A stretch of 64,000 nucleotides of DNA, from positions 124,001 to 188,000 of the forward strand of contig DUEE01000016.1 of the NCBI GenBank assembly GCA_011170285.1, read 5' to 3'. The notes under the pieces are model-generated. The model saw only the letters and a list, made by a program, of their open reading frames with translations, did not search any database and was not told the origin of the DNA. This stretch comes from Dehalococcoidia bacterium (GTDB taxonomy: Bacteria; Chloroflexota; Dehalococcoidia; Dehalococcoidales; W498). Shown piece by piece: positions 1-6,546 of the stretch. The position numbers were made by a program, and so were the translations under genes. Position 1 is the first letter of the stretch, and every line of letters starts with the position of its first letter.

Positions 1-58
1 GGTGGGGGACTGTATATCGAGTAGTTATTAACTTTTATCTTGATCTCGTTGTCAGAAG

Positions 59-85
59 ACCTCCCGAAAAGGAGGTTATTTTATT
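59..85 (+). terminator. Rho-independent terminator
   Basis: A six-base-pair perfect stem (ACCTCC at 59-64, GGAGGT at 71-76) closes a CGAAAA loop and is followed by a T-rich tract. It would end a transcript entering from outside the left edge of the window. Confidence 0.6.
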
Positions 86-140
86 TAACAATAACTTAAG
101 GTTGTCTCGTAAGTCACTGGTAAAAAGGAGGTGATTATAG

Positions 141-341
141 ATGGGAAAACCTAGAGATTGGTACACCTACCAATTCAAGCGGGGTAATAAAGTACTGCAC
201 GGTGGAATCTCTCAAGAACCGGACCGTCGAGAAGGAGAACATCAAAGGCAAATTGACCCCAAAGGACACATTACAGTGGTAGGTAATGCCAAAACAGAGG
301 AAGGTGCTAGAAAATGGGAAAAGGATAACGGATATAGCTAG
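141..341 (+). CDS. small conserved-looking hypothetical protein
   Basis: This encodes a 66-residue basic, hydrophilic protein with no membrane segment or signal peptide. A strong AAGGAGGTGAT ribosome-binding site lies just upstream of the ATG, so it is probably expressed. The early part (VLHGGISQEPDRREGEHQ, about residues 18-35) resembles the first strand and helix of GIY-YIG-like folds (a hydrophobic strand, then an RRE-EH helix), but the rest of such a nuclease domain is missing, so no activity is claimed. It stands alone between a terminator and a long gene-poor stretch, at the edge of a defence-rich island. The function is unknown. Confidence 0.6.
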   Translation: MGKPRDWYTYQFKRGNKVLHGGISQEPDRREGEHQRQIDPKGHITVVGNAKTEEGARKWEKDNGYS

Positions 342-344
342 ACC

Positions 345-685
345 TTCAGGGGGTAGGGAATTGCACTTCTCTACCCCCACCTCTCATCTTAATTATTCAT
401 TATACCAGCTCGTGTCAATAACCTGCCCCCATAAAGGATTTCCTTTGGTCAGGCGAATATTTGGCTCTTATTCGTGTACGATACAAGGGGTTTCTCTACT
501 GGCTGAACCGAGTCCTGGGTGACGTTAGGCTACTAAATTCGCTCGCTGCTCTAAGTGTCCAAGCTAACTTGTACTACTTACATATTCCGAAAAAAGCGCT
601 AACTTTCACTAACCAACATTGATAGTCTTTTACGATTGCATATTAACAATCCATATCTAGAAATCATGCCTATTTCTAATATTCC
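345..685. other. gene-poor intergenic stretch
   Basis: No supported gene is seen here. The reading frames are short, lack ribosome-binding sites and have no recognisable composition. The sequence becomes A/T-rich toward the promoter at 686. Confidence 0.5.
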
Positions 686-712
686 TTGACAATACTATAT
701 ATATGCTATAAT
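686..712 (+). promoter_or_regulatory. sigma70-type promoter with extended -10
   Basis: A perfect TTGACA (686-691) and a perfect TATAAT (707-712) are separated by 15 bp, with a TGC just before the -10 (extended -10). The spacer is shorter than the ideal 17 bp. It would start the transcript for the two genes at 769 and 1247. Confidence 0.65.
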
Positions 713-768
713 TATTCTAAAAGAAATTCATATCCATATACACAGTAATTATAGGAGGTTGATATCTC

Positions 769-1233
769 ATGGCTACTGCAAGAATAGAGTTCACTTTAGG
801 AAGCATTACTTTTTCGGGAGAAGGCGAGGAGAATTGGCTTTCCACCCAACTTGACAAGATTATTGAAAAGGCACCTGACCTTATCAATATAGTGCCAGCA
901 ATACAGGATACTGGTCAAACCAGAGCTGCTATTGTTGAACAGGGTCAAATTCTATCCGATGCTGCTATCGCTTCGCAGACATTACCTAATTTCCTCAAAT
1001 CAAAAGGTGCCACTGGAAAGGCACTTCATAAGTTCTTGGCTACCGCAATTTGGCTTCATGGGAAGGGGCTAAGTAGAATATCTACAAGCGATATAACCAA
1101 AGCATTGAAAGATAGCAATCAAAGTCGCTTGGTTAACCCTTCAGACTGTCTTAATAAGAACGTGAGTAAAGGTCTTATTGAGAAGGATGGGAAGCAGTTC
1201 TTCGTAACAGACGAAGGAAAGGCATCTATATAG
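769..1233 (+). CDS. hypothetical protein, N-terminal beta domain plus C-terminal winged-helix-like region
   Basis: This encodes a 154-residue soluble protein. Residues 1-25 look like two short beta strands (IEFTLGSITFSGEGEENW), followed by helices. Residues about 80-154 look like a winged helix: a helix pair around ISTSDITKAL, a recognition-like helix LNKNVSKGLI, then a hairpin KQFFVTDEGKASI. An AGGAGG ribosome-binding site lies 9 bases before the ATG, and a good promoter lies at 686. The next gene follows 13 bases later on the same strand and also ends in a winged-helix-like segment, so the two probably work together. I do not recognise the family. The role as a defence regulator or partner is inferred from context only. 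Confidence 0.7.
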   Translation: MATARIEFTLGSITFSGEGEENWLSTQLDKIIEKAPDLINIVPAIQDTGQTRAAIVEQGQILSDAAIASQTLPNFLKSKGATGKALHKFLATAIWLHGKGLSRISTSDITKALKDSNQSRLVNPSDCLNKNVSKGLIEKDGKQFFVTDEGKASI

Positions 1234-1246
1234 AGCAACGATAATT

Positions 1247-2023
1247 ATGATAACCGCTGACCAAGCATTTATGTCTATACCTTATGGACTCCGAAAACCA
1301 TTAATCGAGGAGTACGGCAACATCGTAAACAACTATATGGAACGAAGATGGACACCATCTGAACTTAGTGGTGGCAGATTTTGTGAGGTTGTATACACCA
1401 TTCTTAATGGATTTTCATCAGGGAATTACGCTTCCTCTCCAATGAAGCCAGATAATTTTGTCGCTGCCTGTCGTAGACTAGAAACTGACGCCTCTAACCC
1501 TAGAAGCTTTCAGATATTAATTCCGAGGATTCTTCCTGCTCTATACGAGATTCGCAATAATAGAGGAGTTGGTCACGTTGGAGGTGATGTTGACCCTAAT
1601 CATATAGATGCGTCGGCAGTACTATCAATGACTAGCTGGATTATGGCTGAGCTAATAAGAATATTTCATAATATGCCAATCCATGACGCGCAGAAACTAG
1701 CTGATAGCCTAGTGGACCGCCGAACACCATTGGTATGGCAGTCGGGCGACATTCGCAGAGTTCTTAAACCTACCATGACCATGGGGAACCAGATACTTGT
1801 ATTGTTATCATCCTGTTCAACAGAAATAGCCACAGCTGACCTTCTACGCTGGATTGAACCTACTAACCGCTCATATTTCTATAGGCTTCTCCGAACTATG
1901 CACAGTTCACGTTTCATTGAGTTATCTTCTGATGGAACTTCTATTGAACTTCTACCACCTGGCACTGCAATCGTTGAACAACTAATTATTGACATGGGTC
2001 AATATACTTCACAGCTAGATTGA
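1247..2023 (+). CDS. HEPN/Abi-C-like protein with C-terminal winged helix
   Basis: This encodes 258 residues, largely helical. Around residue 103 lies RNNRGVGHVGGDV, giving an R-x6-H pattern (R103, H110) followed by glycines. This is the layout of the HEPN ribonuclease signature and of the C-terminal domain of some abortive-infection proteins, where an RN..G.GH loop is typical. From about residue 175 the protein looks like a winged helix (MGNQILVLLSS, then SYFYRLLRTMHSSRFIEL, then a hairpin). It is co-transcribed with the 154-residue protein upstream and a hairpin terminator follows the stop. Toxin-like RNA cleavage is a family-based inference; no homologue search was possible. Confidence 0.65.
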   Translation: MITADQAFMSIPYGLRKPLIEEYGNIVNNYMERRWTPSELSGGRFCEVVYTILNGFSSGNYASSPMKPDNFVAACRRLETDASNPRSFQILIPRILPALYEIRNNRGVGHVGGDVDPNHIDASAVLSMTSWIMAELIRIFHNMPIHDAQKLADSLVDRRTPLVWQSGDIRRVLKPTMTMGNQILVLLSSCSTEIATADLLRWIEPTNRSYFYRLLRTMHSSRFIELSSDGTSIELLPPGTAIVEQLIIDMGQYTSQLD

Positions 2024-2031
2024 CTCTCCCA

Positions 2032-2062
2032 ACGTCCTGTTAGTAGGGTAGGACGTGTTTTG
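2032..2062 (+). terminator. hairpin terminator of the HEPN pair
   Basis: ACGTCCT (2032-2038) pairs with AGGACGT (2050-2056) across an 11-base loop, followed by GTTTTGG. It sits nine bases after the stop of the 1247-2023 gene. Confidence 0.55.
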
Positions 2063-2199
2063 GCAACCGGTAAAGCTACTAGCAGGACGTTAAGGAAGTT
2101 AATCAAGTAGCCACCAGTTCCCAGGTATGTATATATAATCAAAGAGAGTAGAATGGCCGTGGAGCCACTCTCCTCGTATACCTTATTGGGAGGCATAAT

Positions 2200-2706
2200 A
2201 TGCGTTATCTAACGAGCTCTGAGCTGCATAGTTTTCATGATTCATTCCTACAAACCCTGAGAAAACATTCCTTAAGCCAGTCTAACAAAGAATGGGGATA
2301 TCCGAGCGGCCTCCACGTATGCGAAACACACCTATTTGAAACGAAACATGGAAACATGTATATTGGGCATCTGGATTCGGTGGAAGATTCCGGACGTTGG
2401 TGGATTCCTGTGACCTTGGAAGACAACGTTCGTTCATTATCTACTACTCAGTTATCTATTGATTTTGAAATGTCAATCCCAACGCGACATAATCTCAGAC
2501 TATCTACGCATTATATCAAGGACGAAGAAGACAATCTTTATATTGTCCAAAAAGGTAAATTCACGGTTCGTCATGGTTCCATCAGCATGAGAGAATTCTT
2601 CCGGTATTATATGGCTCAGCCCGACTGCTTGCAGTACTTGAGAAGAGGGAGGATAGTGGTTAAGCTATCCTCCCTCTTTATCTACCCGCTATGCGTGTTC
2701 TTTTAG
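2200..2706 (+). CDS. hypothetical protein, 3' end probably altered
   Basis: This encodes 168 residues preceded by a GGGAGG ribosome-binding site. The body is a mixed alpha/beta soluble protein with a run of polar strands (HGNMYIGHLDSVEDSGRWW, about residues 50-68). I do not recognise the family. The frame runs straight through a perfect 14-bp terminator-type hairpin at 2643-2678. The last 25 or so residues, from LRRGRIVVKLSS onward, are therefore encoded by the hairpin and what follows. The original stop was probably before or inside the hairpin and has been lost by mutation or a small indel. The gene lies between two defence-type loci. Confidence 0.5.
   Translation: MRYLTSSELHSFHDSFLQTLRKHSLSQSNKEWGYPSGLHVCETHLFETKHGNMYIGHLDSVEDSGRWWIPVTLEDNVRSLSTTQLSIDFEMSIPTRHNLRLSTHYIKDEEDNLYIVQKGKFTVRHGSISMREFFRYYMAQPDCLQYLRRGRIVVKLSSLFIYPLCVFF
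2643..2680 (+). terminator. perfect 14-bp hairpin inside the preceding reading frame
   Basis: AAGAGGGAGGATAG (2643-2656) and CTATCCTCCCTCTT (2665-2678) are exact reverse complements around an 8-base loop. The T-run after it is short. It overlaps the 3' end of the 2200-2706 frame. Confidence 0.65.
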
Positions 2707-2808
2707 CAGTACCAACGCCTTATTCGACGATTGGAATAGAAACTTTTAACCTCTAGATTAATGAACTATAATGGTGTTTGCCACGCACCAAATAAAGGAG
2801 GGACATAA

Positions 2809-4770
2809 ATGCCAGACACAACAATCAAAAGTCTCATCACACCGCACGATCAGACGCTTCGGACGGTGTTCAACACTCAACGCTCCTATTTCATAGATAT
2901 ATACCAAAGAGAGTACAAGTGGGATAGCACCCAAGTCCGAACTCTATTGGACGATATCGATGTCCAGTTTTCTCAACATGATAGGCGTAAGACGCAGCCC
3001 AGAGAGATCCAGGAAGACGTCCTTGACAGGTTCCAGCCGTATTTCTTGAATACATACCTTACTCACACGACGGCGGCAAACACCTCTATCGTCGATGGGC
3101 AACAGCGACTCACCACGTTGCTGCTTATACTTATCAGGCTCTATCACATGGTGAAGGCTGTCGAGCAAGAAGCACCAGGTAAAACATTCAGCAGCAGGAC
3201 GATCCAGCAATTGATATTTGAAACTAATGACTTCGGAGAGGCCGAACGGTTTAAGATCTACAATGAGAACCGAGAAGAGGCGTTTCAGTCGCTTATCGAA
3301 GGTAGAGAAGTCGATGCCCGTGACGAAACGAGACGGCGGATTAAGGAGAATTCTAAGTGGATCAGCGACTACTTTAACTCATTTCTTCGCGATGGAAATG
3401 GCAATGTCGATACTGTGAAGATGACCTACTACCTCTCTTATTTGTTGGATAGGATATCGATCGTCGAGATACGTATTGAGCGACAAGAAAACGTGGCTAT
3501 GATTTTCGAAGTAGTGAACGATAGAGGGCTAGGCTTAAAGCCATACGAAATTCTGAAAGGCAAGCTTATCGGGAATCTGACTGGTCAGCAGAAGGAAAGA
3601 GCGAATGATGTATGGAGTGAGCTTCAAGAGAAGTACTTCGCAGCGGTGCTGAAGAACACTACCGAAAAATCGATCGACCTCGATACGTTCTTTCGGACGT
3701 TCTTCCGGGCAAAATTCGCGGATAGTGAGAACGACTATGAGAAGTTCGAGGGTGATTATAAGTACGAGATGTATCGAAACGCCAAGATACGCCAGTTCTT
3801 TGGGGATTTCAACGATCGTGACTCGGTATATCGGAGACTTACGGAAGATATACGATATTTCGCCGAGTTGTACCTTCGAATGCGTACTTCGTACGAATGG
3901 GACGACGTTATCTTCAACAAGCTGCTGGATCAGAATCAACAATACCTATTAATACTATCGAACATAATGCAGAAAGATCCAAATGAGACAGACAAAATAA
4001 GGGGTATCGCCAAGAAGTTCGATCAGATTCACGTGATTCTACGTCTTCTCGGTGCATATGATAGTAACGATTTCCAAAGACTGATCTATCCTCTTAATGT
4101 GGCAGTGCGAAACAAGAGTCTTGATGACGCTGTTCCCGAGTTCGATAAGATGCTTAGTACGGCGTTGGCAGATGCTGGCCTAATTGCTGCGGAGTCACAG
4201 TATCAAGCAGTGGATCTGTTCGAATATGAGCGCTTCAAATGGACATCGAACAAGTGGCTTAACTTCAGCAAATATGTCCTAATGAGGATAGACCGGTATC
4301 TGTCGGAATTGATGGACAATAAACCTTCGTATGCTTCAGCCGACCTTGAGACTTTGGAAAACCGTTTTAATAGGAACAATCTTAAGCAGCATGGTATGCA
4401 CCTCGAACATATGTATACACAGCATCCTAAGAATAAGGCTCTTTTTACTACGAACGGAATTCTAGACGAGACTTCTTTCCAGCAGACGCGGAATCGACTT
4501 GGTATGGTTTTACTTCTAAAGGACAAACTTAACCTTAGCAGCAATGACGAAATATACGTCGATAAGCTCACCACATATAGTGGCAGCAATTTGATATGGA
4601 ATGAATTGCTGTCGGGATCTGTTCCCGAAGTGTACATGCGCGGTCTACCAGCTGACCTGGTATTGAAGAGAATTGAACCTACTCCTGACGGTGTTTTCCC
4701 AATAGATAAAGTCGAGGAGAGGCAAAAAGCTGTCTTCGCTGCTATCAAAGCAATCTGGGGATCGTTCTGA
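2809..4770 (+). CDS. DUF262/DUF1524 protein, GmrSD-like type IV restriction nuclease
   Basis: This encodes 653 residues. The N-terminal DUF262 (ParB/Srx-like NTPase) part shows the early QREYKW motif, the hallmark DGQQRLTTL (D96 onward) and, near residue 235, VVNDRGLGLKPYEILKGKL. The C-terminal part is DUF1524, a His-Me-finger nuclease: HLEHMYTQHPKN (H531, H534), then RNRLGMVLLL with an N a few residues on. This order matches single-chain GmrSD proteins, which cut phage DNA carrying modified bases. The length is normal for fused forms. The ATG has a GGAGGG site 9 bases upstream. It has no companion methylase, as expected for type IV. It lies next to an integrase remnant and tRNA-Arg. Confidence 0.85.
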   Translation: MPDTTIKSLITPHDQTLRTVFNTQRSYFIDIYQREYKWDSTQVRTLLDDIDVQFSQHDRRKTQPREIQEDVLDRFQPYFLNTYLTHTTAANTSIVDGQQRLTTLLLILIRLYHMVKAVEQEAPGKTFSSRTIQQLIFETNDFGEAERFKIYNENREEAFQSLIEGREVDARDETRRRIKENSKWISDYFNSFLRDGNGNVDTVKMTYYLSYLLDRISIVEIRIERQENVAMIFEVVNDRGLGLKPYEILKGKLIGNLTGQQKERANDVWSELQEKYFAAVLKNTTEKSIDLDTFFRTFFRAKFADSENDYEKFEGDYKYEMYRNAKIRQFFGDFNDRDSVYRRLTEDIRYFAELYLRMRTSYEWDDVIFNKLLDQNQQYLLILSNIMQKDPNETDKIRGIAKKFDQIHVILRLLGAYDSNDFQRLIYPLNVAVRNKSLDDAVPEFDKMLSTALADAGLIAAESQYQAVDLFEYERFKWTSNKWLNFSKYVLMRIDRYLSELMDNKPSYASADLETLENRFNRNNLKQHGMHLEHMYTQHPKNKALFTTNGILDETSFQQTRNRLGMVLLLKDKLNLSSNDEIYVDKLTTYSGSNLIWNELLSGSVPEVYMRGLPADLVLKRIEPTPDGVFPIDKVEERQKAVFAAIKAIWGSF

Positions 4771-4938
4771 AGACTATATGTTATCTAGATCAAAAGCGGC
4801 TATCAGCGGTCTCCCAGTCCTAAGCTATATAGCCAGGCTTCTATCGTGACGCTTACCTTGACGTTTCCTCTTGTTTAGTAGGCACGTCCTCTGCCCCTGC
4901 AATCTTGGCGGACAGTTTATTCATAATGGCAGCTGGGG

Positions 4939-5280
4939 GTGACACTCACTCTTGACTACCTCGTCTTTGCCAATTACGATGGAAAGCCGATAGACCCTAG
5001 CACTTTGACCTATAATTTTGGTAGAATAGTAAAGCGTGCAGGGTTGAGAGCCAGGTTTCATGATTTGAGGCATAACTACGCATCCCTGATGTTGGCGGCT
5101 GGCGTTCATCCTAAGATAGTTAGTGAGGCGCTGGGACACAGCACGGTAGCCATCACCCTGGACATATACAGCCATGTCACACCTGGGCTTCAAGAGGCTG
5201 CTGCGAAGCAACTAGACTCCGTGCTACCAGTCGGGGTGACTCAGCGGCACGGGAGCGTCACGGGGAGGAATGACGGGTAG
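4939..5280 (+). pseudogene. truncated tyrosine recombinase (integrase), C-terminal half only
   Basis: The 113-residue frame keeps the second half of the catalytic domain: HDLRHNYASLML (the H-x-x-R motif), then LGHSTVAITLDIYSH with the conserved H and the nucleophile tyrosine. The N-terminal arm-binding and core-binding domains, and the first catalytic arginine, are missing. No frame upstream (4771-4938) restores them, so the gene is not functional. It ends 14 bases before tRNA-Arg, a typical island target. It is most likely a relic of the element that brought in the 1-5 kb defence genes. Confidence 0.8.
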
Positions 5281-5294
5281 GTTCAGCTATAAAT

Positions 5295-5367
5295 GCGCCT
5301 ATAGCTCAGCGGACAGAGCATCGGTCTTCGGAACCGAGGGTCGTGGGTTCGAATCCCTCTAGGCGCG
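5295..5367 (+). tRNA. tRNA-Arg (anticodon TCG)
   Basis: A full cloverleaf is visible: acceptor GCGCCTA/TAGGCGC, D-arm GCTC...GAGC, anticodon stem TCGGT/ACCGA with loop CTTCGGA (anticodon TCG, reading CGA), and T-loop TTCGAAT. CCA is not encoded. One T-stem pair is mismatched. It lies between the integrase relic and a broken restriction gene. Confidence 0.93.
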
Positions 5368-5378
5368 TATCTGAATTA

Positions 5379-5785
5379 TCACTGCTTGCCGACATTTTTC
5401 GGGAACAGGAGGTAATCAGGGGTGCCTGTCTCAGTAGGAGGTTGCGTCATATAGCGGTTGGCATAACCCAGAAGGTCCAGAGTAGGCTGGATGAAGACCT
5501 TCTCTGTCTGTGCCTTATCTAGAGTTGGTAGTATTGGCTTCGTTGACTCATACAAAGACATCAGCTCCTTGCGGAAACTAGGCAGTCTCCATTAGTTTTC
5601 CACTGTTCCATTGAGGCAGTCGTGCCTTGAGGAAATGGTCAGCAAACAATCCACGGTTTGGAAACAATAATCCTGTCTCATCAGATGGGCTGTGGTTCTT
5701 TGGCAATGCTTCAGGCATTAACTTAGGCTCCTGAAAATCCAGCCTGCTTATTTGAATATTGCTCGTTTATCTTTGCCGTTGCCAT
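5379..5785 (-). pseudogene. frameshifted N-terminal fragment of a restriction-modification enzyme (type IIG-like)
   Basis: Three consecutive frames on the minus strand read as one protein: a start (MATAKINEQYSNKQAGFS, ATG at 5785-5783 with a GAGGAAAG site), then EPKLMPEALPKNHSP through LFADHFLKARLPQW, then WRLPSFRKELMSLYE through QPTLDLLGYANRYM and GTPDYLLFPKN. The LFxDHFL-RLP and LLGY...Q...G-PDY-LF patterns are typical of the start of large type II restriction-methylase fusions. Two frameshifts separate the pieces. Everything after the first 130 or so residues, including the methylase, is gone. The fragment stops 11 bases from tRNA-Arg, which suggests the island boundary truncated it. Confidence 0.7.
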
Positions 5786-5842
5786 AAATCTTTCCTCGGA
5801 GGCAATGACTGCTTTAGTCCCCCGATTGAGAAAACTCAGTGC

Positions 5843-5915
5843 TAGCAGGGTTAGATTCGAACCAATGACCTTCGGGTCGTGTCCCCAAAGGCTAATGCAA
5901 TTATCACCAAGGCGC
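5843..5915 (-). pseudogene. decayed tRNA-like sequence
   Basis: On the minus strand a 73-base stretch keeps a tRNA 3' half: a TTGGG/CCCGA anticodon stem, GGTC variable loop, and T-loop TTCGAAT with a nearly intact T-stem. The anticodon loop (GACACGA) lacks U33 and the two acceptor ends no longer pair. It aligns base for base over much of its 3' half with the initiator tRNA at 46155. Any protein read here is only the tRNA sequence translated. Confidence 0.55.
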
Positions 5916-6290
5916 ATGAAATAGTTATTGATTTGGAACCTCGCTTAGAATTTCAAGTGTTTACACTGCGCATTACCTCTAACACTATTGATGTGCCATT
6001 AGTCTATATATTTGACAACTAATGTACCCTATAGTATTATTTCTGTAAGGGTTTAGATTGACCAGAGTCCCAATTGGCGCAAGTTGGCTTTCAGATAGCC
6101 CTATTATCTGTCTGAGGAGGGACACAAGATAAGAGACGAAGATAAGACAAAAGGGCAACCATAAATCAAGCGTAGATAACTGTATCAAAACTCAGATTAG
6201 GTTCAACAAATGCGGTGTAAAGCTCTACACGGTACTGGAATCCTATGCATAGGAGGTTGTGGCTACAGAATATAGTGAAAGGAGGAGTTA
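5916..6290. other. degenerate region without a supported gene
   Basis: No convincing frame, ribosome-binding site or domain signature is seen on either strand between the tRNA-like relic and the small gene at 6291. This fits a decayed island edge. Confidence 0.45.
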
Positions 6291-6546
6291 ATGTCCTTAT
6301 GGACATTAACAAAGCAGGAAAGCCTTCGTCAAGAGGAAGAAAGGCAGGGCAAGAAGTACTCAAGGGTGAAAGAATTGGAAAGGTTGTTTTTTTGTTATGG
6401 GAGTTACCGAAAAGAAAGATATGCGTTTTTTCAAGACAAGGGAAGAGACTCTTGACTGGCTTACGGAGCGAGACATAGATATACAAGATGGAGAAATACA
6501 AACGCGAACTAAAGCGGACGAATCATATATACCTGGAGGTGAGTAG
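6291..6546 (+). CDS. small leader gene(s) upstream of the hybrid kinase, probably split by a frameshift
   Basis: An ATG at 6291, five bases after a perfect AGGAGG, opens a 54-residue charged frame (MSLWTLTKQESLRQEEERQG at its start) that ends at 6455. A second frame, with an ATG at 6397, gives 49 residues (MGVTEKKDMRFFKTREETL at its start). It ends in TAG directly abutting the kinase ATG. The two join at a run of seven T (6387-6393). A +1 shift there gives one smooth protein of about 84 residues (RLFF, then VMGVTEKKD). Either two tiny genes overlap or one gene carries a T-run indel or recoding site. Direct coupling to the kinase suggests a partner or regulator; the family is not recognised. 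Confidence 0.45.

Noticed and set aside
5723-5917. 64-residue minus-strand frame as one protein
   Set aside because: Its first two thirds translate the tRNA-like relic; only the last 20 codons belong to the restriction-enzyme start, in which a nearby ATG is better.
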